A DNA stretch of 64,000 bases from an uncultured Draconibacterium sp. GTDB taxonomy: Bacteria > Bacteroidota > Bacteroidia > Bacteroidales > Prolixibacteraceae. Position numbers and translations under genes: made by a program. The stretch lies in the NCBI RefSeq assembly GCF_963677575.1, contig NZ_OY782038.1, forward strand, positions 4,715,501-4,779,500, given 5' to 3'. Numbering within the stretch: position 1 is the first letter of the stretch; every line of letters begins with the position of its first letter. Positions 43,658 through 53,265 of the stretch are shown here, piece by piece. The notes under the pieces were generated by a model, which was not told the origin of the DNA, did not search any database, and saw nothing but the letters and a program-made list of their open reading frames with translations.

Positions 43658-43939
43658 TCGCTCTTTTGACGTAATAATGAATTGCAGGTTACAAGTTACT
43701 AAGAAAATATTTCATGCAGATTATGCTGATATCGCAAATTCAATAATGATAAAGGGGGGGTGTATAAATTAACGATTAGTACTCTGTTTTCTTATCGTAT
43801 TAAAATCCGCGTTTATCTGCGAAATCTGCGTGAAATGATTCATCTTCAGGAAAAAAAATCTGAAAAGTTGTAACCGCAGAAATAAAGTGGCGTCATAAGA
43901 GCGAAAACAGAATAAAAAAACAAATTAAAATTTAATATC

Positions 43940-44269
43940 ATGGAAGGAATTTTCGTACCAATCGGGTTTTTTCTGGCAATCTTCGCCATCTTGTATGTTT
44001 ACTGGACAACACGTACAAAAGAGCGCCTGGCGCTGGTAGAAAAAGGGCTCGATGCCGGAATATTTAAAGGTGAATGCTCGCAGCTCTCACTGGTTAAATG
44101 GGGAATCTTTTTAATTGCAGTAGGTTTAGGTGTACTTGTAGGTTTTGCGTTATCAAACGTAATCGATGAAGTTGTTGCCTTCTTTACCGCAATCTTAATT
44201 CTTGGAGGAGTTGGCTTAATTGTAGCTTACGTTATTACTTCGAAATTATTGAAGAAGAAAGAGGAATAA
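43940..44269 (+). CDS. Small membrane protein (DUF6249-like)
   Basis: A 109-residue protein with three hydrophobic segments (VPIGFFLAIFAILYVYW, WGIFLIAVGLGVLVGFAL, VAFFTAILILGGVGLIVAYVI) and a conserved loop ERLALVEKGLDAGIF. Similar short proteins occur next to ECF sigma genes in Bacteroidota. Function unknown; likely part of the same envelope response. It has its own terminator. Confidence 0.72.
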   Translation: MEGIFVPIGFFLAIFAILYVYWTTRTKERLALVEKGLDAGIFKGECSQLSLVKWGIFLIAVGLGVLVGFALSNVIDEVVAFFTAILILGGVGLIVAYVITSKLLKKKEE

Positions 44270-44286
44270 TAAGTAGAGGGATACAA

Positions 44287-44327
44287 TAAAAAAGCGGATG
44301 AGTCATTTAGCTCATCCGCTTTTTTTG
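44287..44327. terminator. Bidirectional terminator
   Basis: AGCGGATGAG / CTCATCCGCT stem with A run on one side and T run on the other; it serves the convergent DUF6249-like and M64 peptidase genes. Confidence 0.85.
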
Positions 44328-44329
44328 TT

Positions 44330-45604
44330 TTATTCCGAATAAAATCGAATAACTTTTCGGATAGCCTCCTGGCAAACCGGGCAAAAACCTTCGGCTTCGT
44401 TGGTATTCATGCGGCAATCGATATGCGGGCTGTAAATCCCTTCGGCCATGTAACCTCCTCCTTCGTATACACCAACAGTATTTCTATATTTATCTTTTCG
44501 TGGTGTTGGAACCGGCGTGTCTTTGTCTATCATATCTTTCCATTTCTTATCGAAATCAACCAGGGTGGTAATGTTGGGTTCCCAAGGTTCAATTTCAAGG
44601 TTGTAAAAATCTTCGTAGGCCACGGCCGAATTGTAATATTCGTCGCCCAGTCCGCCAAATCCATGGCCAAATTCATGAACGATAATTTTTGGCGTCAGTT
44701 CATTGTCGGCAGTGCAAACGGTAACAAAATTATAGAATCCGCCACCGCCGTAACGCTCGGTATTTACCAAGACATAAATCTGGTCGTAAGGAACACTGGC
44801 TGCAGCATCGTATACCTTTCTCATATCGGTAGTGGTGAGGTAGCGCGGCAAATCGAAGGTGTAATAACTGGTGTTAAAATAAGTGTTTTTGTAAATGTGT
44901 TCGCCCGGAACGTCAGTACCTGAATCTTCCGAAGCGGCAAAAACAGCATGCACATTAAAGTTTGCTTTCTCCGATTTAAAAGGTTCGGTATCGAATAAAT
45001 AACCCGAAACTTTTGCGGCATCAGTATAAAAATCTTCCATTTCGGCAACGGTGTAACCTTCGGCCAGAATGGCGATATCTACTTTTTTTGCCGGATCGCC
45101 GTTGTTAACGATGTCTTTTGTTTTAAAACCGGGCGTTTCTTCCTTCAAAATGAAATAATCTTTCGGGTCAATATCAGTAGTATAAATTGTTTTAAACGTT
45201 CCGTCCCATTGGCGGGCATCAATTTCAAGGCGCACATCGTTTTTCGGAAACGGAAAAAGTGCTGCCTGGTAAAACGTTTTATTGTTTGTTTTGGCATCGG
45301 CAGTGGTTTGCCATTCCTGGAAAAGGGTGCTAAAACCTTTGCTGTAAATCAGCTCGTTGCTTTTCACATCGAAAACCCGGTAACGGTAACTTCCGTAGTT
45401 AAATACGTCGATGAGGTTCTTTTTCGAACCACCCCAAAACGGCTCCTGTTTCATTTGCTGCGGATACACCACAGCCTCTTTACTGTTTCCTCCCAGCAGA
45501 AAATCGAACCGTAAAGTTTTGTCCTTAAAATAGGTGTTGAATTTGGGTTGTGCGAACGATAAAAAGGGGATTATTAATAGAATAAAAGAAAACTTCAACT
45601 TCAT
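44330..45604 (-). CDS. Secreted M64 family zinc peptidase (IgA-peptidase-like)
   Basis: A 424-residue protein from the ATG at 45604, chosen because it starts the signal peptide KFSFILLIIPFLSFA-Q; a longer frame begins at 45646. The N-terminal beta-sandwich domain is followed by the M64 catalytic domain: DIAILAEGYTVAEM, then the zinc site HEFGHGFGGLGDEYYN and a C-terminal DCRMNTNEAEGFCPVCQEAI, where the cysteines probably form a disulphide or bind metal. M64 enzymes include Clostridium IgA protease and Bacteroides proteins; the target here is unknown. Confidence 0.9.
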   Translation of the reverse strand: MKLKFSFILLIIPFLSFAQPKFNTYFKDKTLRFDFLLGGNSKEAVVYPQQMKQEPFWGGSKKNLIDVFNYGSYRYRVFDVKSNELIYSKGFSTLFQEWQTTADAKTNNKTFYQAALFPFPKNDVRLEIDARQWDGTFKTIYTTDIDPKDYFILKEETPGFKTKDIVNNGDPAKKVDIAILAEGYTVAEMEDFYTDAAKVSGYLFDTEPFKSEKANFNVHAVFAASEDSGTDVPGEHIYKNTYFNTSYYTFDLPRYLTTTDMRKVYDAAASVPYDQIYVLVNTERYGGGGFYNFVTVCTADNELTPKIIVHEFGHGFGGLGDEYYNSAVAYEDFYNLEIEPWEPNITTLVDFDKKWKDMIDKDTPVPTPRKDKYRNTVGVYEGGGYMAEGIYSPHIDCRMNTNEAEGFCPVCQEAIRKVIRFYSE

Positions 45605-45848
45605 TTTATGCTCATTTATTATTTTTGGCTGAAAATAAGGATACATTTAGACACAAAGTATGACATATGCAACCAGTTTTCTATTAACCAAGGTTATTAA
45701 CAATCTCAAGTTGTCGATATTATTCGTTTATCAGAATAGATAGCGTTTTTTAATCTCAACTATTAATAATAAATTGATGACTGATTTTTTAGAAGTGTTT
45801 GTATTGCACGACTTTTTGAATAAACCGAAAAAATAATCTTTAAACCGA

Positions 45849-47165
45849 ATGAATATCATTTACCACTATTTGCTTGATAATATCCGGGAAATCGGAATAA
45901 TGGAGATTTTGGCTAAACCTTTAGCTGCATTAATTTGCCTGGTGCTTATTGTTTTTGTGGCCTGGTTGGCGCATTTTTTCACGCGAAAGATCTTTTTAGC
46001 GATCGTGCAGCGTATTGCCCGAAGAACAAAAACACACTGGGATGATATTTTAATTGAAAACAAGGTTTTTAGAGGGCTGGCGCATTTGGTTCCTGCATTT
46101 ATATTGTTTTATTCTGCCGATTTTTCGTATCCCGATATTCATCAGCAAGTGAGTGAGTTGGCTCCTGAGGTTTACAAGTCGTTGTCGAAAGATTATTACT
46201 GGGAGCTTACCGATTTGTTGATGAAAATTTCGCGCATTTATTTTATTGCGATTATCGTTTTTGTGGCAAATTCTACTTTAAATGCTGCATTACAGATTTA
46301 TAACACTACTGAATTTGCCAATAATCGCTCGATAAAGGGCTATGTACAGCTGGTGAAGATTTTTGTGTTTTTTATGGCAGGCATACTGCTGATCTCTGTT
46401 TTGCTGGGAAAAGATCCAACAGTTCTTTTGGCCGGTTTGGGAGCAATTGCCGCGGTTTTGTTGTTGGTTTTTCGAGATACGATACTTGGTTTTGTGGCTT
46501 CCATTCAATTGTCGGCTAACGATATGGTAAAAATTGGCGACTGGATTCAAATGGAGGGGCACAAAGCCGATGGAACGGTTATCGATATTACTTTAAATAC
46601 GGTAAAAGTTCAGAACTGGGATAAAACCATTACTACCATTCCAACATACGCACTGGTTTCTGAGTCGTTCTTTAACTGGAAAGGTATGGAAGAATCGGGA
46701 GGCCGTCGCATAAAACGCTCGGTTGCCATCGATACCAACACCATCAAATTTTGCGATGCTGCCATGCTGGAGCGTTTCGAAAAGTTCGACCTGATTCGGG
46801 ATTATGTAGCTGAAAAGGAGCGGGAACTGAAAGAACACAACAAAGGCAGAAACTTGAAAGATGAGGACTTTATAAGTGGTCGTCATCAAACCAATGTTGG
46901 CATTTTTAGGAAGTACCTGGAAGTGTATCTTCGTCAGCATCCAAAAATCAAACAAGATCTTACATTTTTAGTACGCCAATTACAACCGGTAGGCAAAGGT
47001 TTACCCATCGAAATTTATGTGTTTAGTAATGATCAGGAATGGGCAAATTATGAAAGTATCCAGGCCGATATTTTCGATCATATTTTTGCCGTTATTCCAG
47101 AGTTTGAACTGCGGGTTTTTCAAGAGCCTTCAGGCGCTGATATTGAAAAGATTGCGTGTCGGTAA
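45849..47165 (+). CDS. MscS-family mechanosensitive ion channel
   Basis: A 438-residue membrane protein. Three or more hydrophobic segments precede the pore helix GLGAIAAVLLLVFRDTILGF, which is the MscS TM3 pattern with alternating Gly/Ala. The beta domain shows VKIGDWIQMEGHKADGTVI and NWDKTITTIPTYALV; a long cytoplasmic C-terminal region follows. It is of the YbdG-like size class with an extended insert in the cytoplasmic part. Role: release of solutes on hypo-osmotic shock. Confidence 0.92.
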   Translation: MNIIYHYLLDNIREIGIMEILAKPLAALICLVLIVFVAWLAHFFTRKIFLAIVQRIARRTKTHWDDILIENKVFRGLAHLVPAFILFYSADFSYPDIHQQVSELAPEVYKSLSKDYYWELTDLLMKISRIYFIAIIVFVANSTLNAALQIYNTTEFANNRSIKGYVQLVKIFVFFMAGILLISVLLGKDPTVLLAGLGAIAAVLLLVFRDTILGFVASIQLSANDMVKIGDWIQMEGHKADGTVIDITLNTVKVQNWDKTITTIPTYALVSESFFNWKGMEESGGRRIKRSVAIDTNTIKFCDAAMLERFEKFDLIRDYVAEKERELKEHNKGRNLKDEDFISGRHQTNVGIFRKYLEVYLRQHPKIKQDLTFLVRQLQPVGKGLPIEIYVFSNDQEWANYESIQADIFDHIFAVIPEFELRVFQEPSGADIEKIACR

Positions 47166-47275
47166 TCGTGTTTTTTAAAGTCCGGGGTTATACTTTTTTA
47201 AAAAATTATTTTCTTACAAATTGTAAGTAATAATATGTTTTAAAGCATCCCAGATTAGTGATTGTAAATTTTATC

Positions 47276-47283
47276 TACATTTG
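47276..47283 (+). promoter_or_regulatory. -7 box upstream of the first Lrp gene
   Basis: TACATTTG fits TAnnTTTG, 37 bases before the start codon. No -33 TTTG seen. Confidence 0.42.
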
Positions 47284-47319
47284 TGCTATAATTTGAAACG
47301 AACTCAGAAGATTTGAAAT

Positions 47320-47805
47320 ATGAAGGCAAATGATTTTTTAGAAGAGAAACCAGCTGAAATTGATGAGTTGGACGAAAAGATATTAAAGCTTATTACAAAA
47401 AATGCCCGAATACCTTTCTTAGAAGTTGCCCGTGAATGTGGAGTTTCAGGTGCAGCTATTCATCAACGTGTTCAGCGCCTGTTAAATATTGGTGTTGTGC
47501 ACGGAAGCGAATTTGTTGTTAGCCCGCAAAAACTGGGTTACAACACTTGTGCTTACATGGGAATTTATCTCGACAAGGCCAAGTACCACACACAGGTTGC
47601 CGAAGCTTTGCGGAATATTCCGGAAGTAGTTGAGTGTCATTACACAACAGGGCCTTATGCAATTTTTGTAAAAATACAAACAAAAACCAACAAGCATTTA
47701 AAACGTCTGATCGACGAGCAATTGCAGGACATTGAAGGAATTGCCCGCACAGAAACGTTCATGTCATTGGAAATGGACTTTAAACGACAAGTACCTATAA
47801 AATAA
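47320..47805 (+). CDS. Lrp/AsnC-family regulator, first of two
   Basis: A 161-residue regulator. N-terminal winged HTH (LDEKILKLITKNARIPFLEVA, then GVSGAAIHQRVQRLLNIGVV) and a C-terminal RAM ligand-sensing domain (GIYLDKAKYHTQVAEAL, VVECHYTTGPYAIFVKI, IEGIARTETFMSLEM). About half of its residues match the second Lrp protein at 49542-50009. The two flank the ammonium transporter gene, so an amino-acid or nitrogen signal is plausible. Confidence 0.92.
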   Translation: MKANDFLEEKPAEIDELDEKILKLITKNARIPFLEVARECGVSGAAIHQRVQRLLNIGVVHGSEFVVSPQKLGYNTCAYMGIYLDKAKYHTQVAEALRNIPEVVECHYTTGPYAIFVKIQTKTNKHLKRLIDEQLQDIEGIARTETFMSLEMDFKRQVPIK

Positions 47806-47834
47806 AAAAGGCCGGTTTTAATCGGCCTTTTTTA
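47806..47834. terminator. Bidirectional terminator between lrp-type gene and amt
   Basis: AAAGGCCG / CGGCCTTT stem with seven-base loop, A run on the left and T run on the right. Confidence 0.8.
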
Positions 47835-47853
47835 TGTCTCAACTTATTGTATA

Positions 47854-49182
47854 TTAATCTTCTGTGTAAACAAAATTATACGACTCGTCGTGTTGACTAA
47901 TGTCCAAACCAACTTTTTCTCCATGAGGAGAAATACGCATCGGAACAATCATATCGGTAATCTTGTACATCAACATCGATCCTCCGAAAGTGAAAATTCC
48001 AACAATTACCAATGCCAGTAAGTGATAAAGGAAAGTAGTGATCTCTCCATGAATCAAGCCTACTTCGTTGGCAAAAACAGCGGTAAACAACATACCTGTA
48101 ATACCACCCATTCCATGAGCAGGGAATACATCCAGCGTATCGTCCAGTTTCGATTTTGTGCGAAGTGTAATAGCGTAGTTACTAATGATAGCCGCAATTA
48201 CACCAATAAATATACTCGATCCGACATTTACAAATCCGGCGGCCGGAGTAATGGCAACCAAACCTACAACAAGTCCGATGGCAGCACCAACTGCAGATGG
48301 TTTTTTACCTTGTGCAGCGTCGAAAAAGATCCAGATCAACATGGCTGCTGCCGAAGCAGTGTTGGTATTCACCAGTGCTGATGCAGCAACTGAATCGGCT
48401 GCCAATGCAGAACCGGCGTTAAATCCGAACCATCCGAACCAAAGCATACCCGCACCTAATAAGATGTAAGGAATGTTTGCCGGCTTAATTTCTTTGTTAG
48501 CGTCTTTTCTTCTTCCGAGGAACATTGCTCCTGCCAAAGCAGCAAAACCTGCCGACATGTGTACTACTGTTCCACCGGCAAAGTCAAGTACTCCCCAGTT
48601 GCGCAGGAATCCGTTCGGGTGCCAGGTCCAGTGGGCCAGCGGTGCATAAATAAATAATATAAAGAGTACCATAAATAACATGTAAGCTCTGAAACGCACT
48701 CTTCCGGCAAATGAGCCGGTAATAAGAGCCGGGGTAATAATGGCAAATTTTAACTGGAACATAGCAAATATTGCAAAAGGGAATGTGGGCGAGAAGTCGG
48801 GATTGGTTCCGCCGCCAACACCCCGGAACATAAAGTAGGTTGCCGGGTTGCCAAACAGGCCAAAACCTTCGCCTCCAATACTGTCGCCAAATGCTATACT
48901 GAAGCCGACTACTACCCACAACACACTTACAATTCCCATGGCAATAAAACTTTGCAGCATGGTCGAAATAATATTTCTCGACTGAATCATTCCTCCATAG
49001 AAGAATGCTAATCCCGGAGTCATTAACAATACTAAACCTGTTGCCGTTAGCATCCAGGCCGTATCTCCGGCGTCGAGGTTTGAGGTGTCAATTTCTCCAA
49101 CTCCGGTAGGTATTATTACGCCGAGAGCGGCAACAATTACCAAAAGAGCCAGAATAAACCACCAACTTGTTGAATTTTTCAT
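47854..49182 (-). CDS. amt: Ammonium transporter (Amt/Rh family)
   Basis: A 442-residue protein with an N-terminal hydrophobic segment and then the eleven-span Amt core. Motifs: GDTAWMLTATGLVLLMTPGL (first TM with the phenylalanine-gate region AFFYGGMI), WTWHPNGFL with DFAGGTVVHMSAG (family signature and first pore His), WFGWFGFNAGS, and FPAHGMGGITGML with the second pore His. The long C-terminal tail after MISPHGEKVGLDIS is typical of Bacteroidota Amt. No glnK gene is adjacent; instead two Lrp genes flank it. Confidence 0.96.
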   Translation of the reverse strand: MKNSTSWWFILALLVIVAALGVIIPTGVGEIDTSNLDAGDTAWMLTATGLVLLMTPGLAFFYGGMIQSRNIISTMLQSFIAMGIVSVLWVVVGFSIAFGDSIGGEGFGLFGNPATYFMFRGVGGGTNPDFSPTFPFAIFAMFQLKFAIITPALITGSFAGRVRFRAYMLFMVLFILFIYAPLAHWTWHPNGFLRNWGVLDFAGGTVVHMSAGFAALAGAMFLGRRKDANKEIKPANIPYILLGAGMLWFGWFGFNAGSALAADSVAASALVNTNTASAAAMLIWIFFDAAQGKKPSAVGAAIGLVVGLVAITPAAGFVNVGSSIFIGVIAAIISNYAITLRTKSKLDDTLDVFPAHGMGGITGMLFTAVFANEVGLIHGEITTFLYHLLALVIVGIFTFGGSMLMYKITDMIVPMRISPHGEKVGLDISQHDESYNFVYTED

Positions 49183-49493
49183 GTCTATAAATTTTAAGGT
49201 TACTTATTTTAAGTCTGTACAGCATCCTACAACTCAAAATTTTAAGTTGAAATTGAGTTGTTTTTTGTTGCTGAAATAAAGCTGTCTATACCTGTTTTAG
49301 ATTTTTATTGCTGTCTGTTTTTATAAAAATCTGTCATAAAAGTATTAATTAACATTAAAATGGTGGTTAATTGTGGAAGATTGAAAGTAATGGAGGGTTT
49401 AAATTAACAAACTGATAATATTTTTGCGTTTTTTGCAAGCCTGGGGTACTTTGTTGTGATTTTGTTACTATATTGTGTTTGCGCTTACTTTAC
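49183..49493. other. Intergenic region upstream of amt and the second Lrp gene
   Basis: AT-rich, divergent between amt (minus) and the second lrp-type gene (plus). No gene seen. It should hold the amt promoter and operator sites; I could not pick out a clear -7 box on the minus strand. Confidence 0.4.
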
Positions 49494-49525
49494 TTTGAAA
49501 TTATGTTAGTTTTTTGATACTTTTG
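49494..49525 (+). promoter_or_regulatory. Promoter of the second Lrp gene
   Basis: TTTG (49494-49497) and TACTTTTG (49518-49525), spacer 20 bases, a good match to the Bacteroidota -33/-7 consensus. The start codon lies 17 bases downstream. Confidence 0.6.
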
Positions 49526-49541
49526 TAGAAAATTGTTAAAG

Positions 49542-50009
49542 ATGACTTTGAGGAATAATTTAGACGACTGGGATTTAAAAATTCTGGATATAATTACCAA
49601 AAACGCGAGGATACCTTTTAAAGATGTTGCAAAAGAAGTGGGAATTTCACGTGCGGCTGTACACCAACGAGTTAACCGAATGGTAGATTTGGAAGTGATC
49701 GTTGGATCGGGCTATCACATTAATCCCAAAAAGGTTGATTTTAAAACCTGTACCTACATTGGTATCTACCTCGAAAAAGGAGGTTTATTTAGCGAGGTGG
49801 TAAAAGGTTTAGAAGATATCCCTGAAATCGTTGAGTGTCATTACACCACTGGAGCATACGCCATTTTTATTAAAGTTTATGCCAAGGATAACGAACACCT
49901 AAAAAATATCTTAAGCGGAAAAATCCAAAAAATTCATGGTGTTGCCAGTACTGAAACTTTTATTTCTCTTGAAGAATCATTTAAGCGTACTATTCCTGTT
50001 AATGCCTAA
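49542..50009 (+). CDS. Lrp/AsnC-family regulator, second of two
   Basis: A 155-residue regulator from the ATG at 49542 (an upstream TTG at 49533 is also in frame). HTH: LDIITKNARIPFKDVAKEVGI, trimmed here, then SRAAVHQRVNRMVDL; RAM domain: GIYLEKGGLFSEVVKGL, IVECHYTTGAYAIFIKV, GVASTETFISLEESF. Close paralogue of the protein at 47320-47805. Its stop overlaps the stop of the convergent rlmB gene by four bases. Confidence 0.92.
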   Translation: MTLRNNLDDWDLKILDIITKNARIPFKDVAKEVGISRAAVHQRVNRMVDLEVIVGSGYHINPKKVDFKTCTYIGIYLEKGGLFSEVVKGLEDIPEIVECHYTTGAYAIFIKVYAKDNEHLKNILSGKIQKIHGVASTETFISLEESFKRTIPVNA

Positions 50010-50758
50010 TTTCGTTGTCTGACTGCTTCGTAAATCATCAAAGCAGCAGATACCGAAACATTTAAAGATTCAATTTGTCCTAAGATCGGAATTTTTAATT
50101 GTTCGTCGGCAAGTTTCAGAATTTGCGCAGAAACACCTGTGTCCTCTGATCCCATAACAATAGCCAGTGGCGATTTCATATCGGCATTCGAGTAAAGTTT
50201 ATCGCCTTTTTCGGTGGCAGCAACTATTTTAATACCTGAATCTTTCAGAAATCGGACCGTATTGTACAGGTTATTTGTTTTGCAGATTGGAATGTTGTGA
50301 ATAGCACCTGCAGATGTTTTTACAGCATCGGCACCAATACGTGCCATACCTTTTTCGGGAATGATAATGGCCTGCACTCCGGCACACTCGGCCGAGCGGG
50401 TAATGGCTCCGAAGTTACGTACATCGGTAATCTGGTCTAAAACAAGAAGGAGGGGAGTTTTACCTTCTTCGTATATTCCAGGAATTACGTTCTCAATATT
50501 GTCAAACTCAATGGGCGAGACAAATGCCAGCACTCCCTGGTGATTTTTTCGTGTAATACGGTTGATCTTCTCGATAGGAACATACTGAACGCCAATCTCG
50601 CTCTCTTTTATCAACTCATGAAGTTCGGTAATCAATTCGTTTCGCAAACCCTTTTTTATCAGGATTTTGTCGATTGTTTTGCCTTTTTTAATGGCTTCGA
50701 TTATGGCTCTTGTTCCAAACAAAAAATCCTCTTTATTTATTCCTTTTTGTCTCATCAT
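50006..50758 (-). CDS. rlmB: 23S rRNA (guanosine-2'-O-)-methyltransferase RlmB-type
   Basis: A 250-residue SPOUT enzyme. N-terminal substrate-binding domain (DFLFGTRAIIEAIKKGK) and the C-terminal knotted domain with LVLDQITDVRNFGAITRSAE, VMGSEDTGVSAQIL and IPILGQIESLNVSVSAALMI, which hold S-adenosylmethionine. It methylates the ribose of G2251 (E. coli numbering) in 23S rRNA if the family assignment is right. It lies seven bases downstream of the ABC-F gene on the same strand. Confidence 0.9.
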   Translation of the reverse strand: MMRQKGINKEDFLFGTRAIIEAIKKGKTIDKILIKKGLRNELITELHELIKESEIGVQYVPIEKINRITRKNHQGVLAFVSPIEFDNIENVIPGIYEEGKTPLLLVLDQITDVRNFGAITRSAECAGVQAIIIPEKGMARIGADAVKTSAGAIHNIPICKTNNLYNTVRFLKDSGIKIVAATEKGDKLYSNADMKSPLAIVMGSEDTGVSAQILKLADEQLKIPILGQIESLNVSVSAALMIYEAVRQRN

Positions 50759-50765
50759 TTTTTAT

Positions 50766-52712
50766 TTACCAGGTCTTTTTAGCCTTCCAGTTTTCCAGCT
50801 CTTCGTGGGCGTTTTCCCAATCAAACATGCTTTGTTCCAGATTCGATTTTAATTGTTCGTATTGCTCAAAAACCGAATGGTCATCAATATTCTCCGGATT
50901 GGCAAGCAGCTTGTCCATTTCTTCGATTTCGGTCTCCAGTTTTGCAATCTTTTCTTCGGTTTGGGTTACACTTTTCTCCATTCGCGAAATCGTGCGGTTT
51001 ATCTCTTTCTTTTCATCGAACGAAAGCTCATCCTTTTGTTTTTCCGAAGTTACAACTTTTCCGGGTTTTGTATTTTTTTTCTTGTTTTCCAATTCTTTCA
51101 GCGACTCCATTTTCTTACGGTACAGAAAATCGAAAATGCCGCCCAAATGTTGTTTTGCTTTCTTATTTCTGAATTCGTAAATGCAATTCACCAAGCCATC
51201 AAGGAAATCGCGGTCGTGTGACACTACAAGTACAGTTCCTGAAAAATTTGCCAGTGCATTTTTTAAAATCTCTTTCGAGCGCATGTCGAGGTGGTTGGTC
51301 GGCTCGTCGAGAATAAGAAAGTTTACCGGTTCAAGCATCAGCCTGATCATTGCCAGACGCGATTTTTCGCCACCACTTAATACTTTTACTTTTTTGTCGA
51401 TATCTTCGCCGCGGAATAAAAACGCCGCCAGAATATCTCTGATCTTTGTGCGGATATCGCCAACAGCAATCTCGTCTATCGTTTCAAAAACCGTAAGTTC
51501 TCCGTTTAAAAGTTGTGCCTGATTTTGAGCAAAGTACCCAATTTTAACGTTGTGGCCCAGCTTCATATTACCGCTGTGCTCCAGCTCGTTCATAATAATC
51601 CGGGCCAGTGTGGTTTTACCTTCTCCGTTACGCCCAACAAACGCTATTTTATCGCCATTTTCAATGGTAAGGTCGATATCGTCGAGCACATGTAACGAAT
51701 CGTAATATTTGCTGATGTGTTTGGCTTCAACCACAACACGCCCCGAGCGCGGTGCCGGTGGAAAGCTGATCTTCAGTGCCGAGTTGTCTTCTTCTTCAAT
51801 CTCAATCCGATCCAGTTTTTCCAACTGTTTAACCCTCGATTGCACCTGTACCGCTTTTGATGATTTGTACCTGAAACGTTCAATAAACCGTTCGGTATCT
51901 TCAATCATCTTTTGCTGGTTGGTGTAGGCTGCCAAATTAATCTCGCGCTGCTCAGCTTTCCAGTCCATAAAACGAGTATAATTCATTTTCTGGTCCGTGA
52001 TCTTGCCCAGCGAAATTTCTATGGTGCGGTTACAAACGGCGTCAAGAAAAGCTTTATCGTGCGAAACCAAAATAACGGCTCCGCTGTATGTTTTCAGAAA
52101 ATCTTCCAGCCACTGAATCGATTCAATGTCGAGGTGGTTGGTTGGCTCATCCAGTAAAAACACATCGGGCTTTTTTAGCAGCAGTTTTGCCAGCTCAACA
52201 CGCATACGCCAACCTCCGCTAAATTCCGAAGTCATCCTGTCGAAATCAGTTCTTTCGAAGCCCAATCCCAGAAGCGTTTGTTCGAGTTCCGCTTCATAAT
52301 TGTCGCCACCCAAAAGTTGGTAACGCTCGTTGTATTCAGTAACCAGGTCGAGTTTTTTTAAATATTCATCAGAATGATAATCTTCGCTTTCGGCTATTTC
52401 CTGGTTTAAGTGCGCTATTTTCTTTTCAATTGCGAGTAGCTCTTCAAAAGCCTGTGTAACTTCATTTTTAAGCGTGCGTGTATCCGAAACTTTCATTTGC
52501 TGAGGTAAATAGCCAATGCTTGTTTCTTTCGGAATGGAAATTACGCCGGCCGTTGGTGTTTCGGTGCCTGTTATAATTTTTAGCAGCGTACTTTTTCCTG
52601 CTCCGTTTTTACCAATCAGTCCAATTCTGTCTTTTGGATTAACCAGAAAACTGATTTCTTTAAACAGTTCGAAACCACCAAAACTGAGATTTATTTTATC
52701 TATGGATATCAT
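50766..52712 (-). CDS. ABC-F family ATPase (Uup/EttA type)
   Basis: A 648-residue soluble protein with two ABC domains and no membrane part. The start is the ATG at 52712 (ISIDKINLSFGGFELF); a TTG three codons upstream is less likely. First domain: GKNGAGKSTLL, FSGGWRMRVELAKLLL, DVFLLDEPTNHLD. Linker helix region near 250-300. Second domain: GRNGEGKTTLA, LSGGEKSRLAMIRLML, FLILDEPTNHLD. C-terminal coiled coil (residues 560-640) as in Uup. ABC-F proteins act on stalled or initiating ribosomes; some give antibiotic resistance, but nothing here points to that. Confidence 0.93.
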   Translation of the reverse strand: MISIDKINLSFGGFELFKEISFLVNPKDRIGLIGKNGAGKSTLLKIITGTETPTAGVISIPKETSIGYLPQQMKVSDTRTLKNEVTQAFEELLAIEKKIAHLNQEIAESEDYHSDEYLKKLDLVTEYNERYQLLGGDNYEAELEQTLLGLGFERTDFDRMTSEFSGGWRMRVELAKLLLKKPDVFLLDEPTNHLDIESIQWLEDFLKTYSGAVILVSHDKAFLDAVCNRTIEISLGKITDQKMNYTRFMDWKAEQREINLAAYTNQQKMIEDTERFIERFRYKSSKAVQVQSRVKQLEKLDRIEIEEEDNSALKISFPPAPRSGRVVVEAKHISKYYDSLHVLDDIDLTIENGDKIAFVGRNGEGKTTLARIIMNELEHSGNMKLGHNVKIGYFAQNQAQLLNGELTVFETIDEIAVGDIRTKIRDILAAFLFRGEDIDKKVKVLSGGEKSRLAMIRLMLEPVNFLILDEPTNHLDMRSKEILKNALANFSGTVLVVSHDRDFLDGLVNCIYEFRNKKAKQHLGGIFDFLYRKKMESLKELENKKKNTKPGKVVTSEKQKDELSFDEKKEINRTISRMEKSVTQTEEKIAKLETEIEEMDKLLANPENIDDHSVFEQYEQLKSNLEQSMFDWENAHEELENWKAKKTW

Positions 52713-53265
52713 TTTGTACAAAAATTGCCCAAAGATAATTATTTCGTACAGACGAGACTGTGCAAAATCGGGAGTGTAAATAAAATACTGTTTGGTATTT
52801 AAATGTTTAATCCGTAACTTGTGTATCGTAATTTAAAAAGATAAATTATAAGGGTAGGACTTCTGTATCTTGATTGGTTTATGTTTAGGGGTTTGTAAAA
52901 TTATCAATCATCTTCAAAAAGCGTCCATAAATGTTCTACCCTTTTCTTGAACTACAATCGAAATAACATATAGTTAGTCTTCAACTACAAACATTAGTGG
53001 TAACGAAAAGAGCTTCAGTTGGATATATAGATCAACAAATTTGGTCGAATCTGGCCAATTTTTAAATGAAATTGCCTTGTTTCAAGATGTCGGAAAATTC
53101 GAAACGAGCTAGAGATTGATAGCACTTTCTAGAAGTTGTTAGTTTCGTTGTTTAGTGCTGATGTTCAGTACCATACGGATTTTGACCTCATCGCATTTTA
53201 TATGCAAATTATATGCAAATAAAAAAGGTTACAACTTTTTGTAGTTGTAACCTCTTGATTTTCAG
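52713..53265. other. Gene-free region before tRNA-Met
   Basis: About 550 bases with no coding sequence. Near the tRNA end lies a direct repeat, TATATGCAAAT twice in a row (about 53198-53219), next to the tRNA terminator. Such a repeat beside a tRNA 3' end could be an old attachment site, but no integrase or second att copy is present. Confidence 0.4.
53221..53253 (-). terminator. Terminator of tRNA-Met
   Basis: On the minus strand, AGGTTACAAC / GTTGTAACC stem with short loop, then a run of T. It lies just past the 3' end of the tRNA. Confidence 0.8.

Noticed and set aside
50766..52712. Antibiotic resistance ABC-F gene
   Set aside because: The sequence shows the housekeeping Uup/EttA-like plan; no resistance-type feature can be told.
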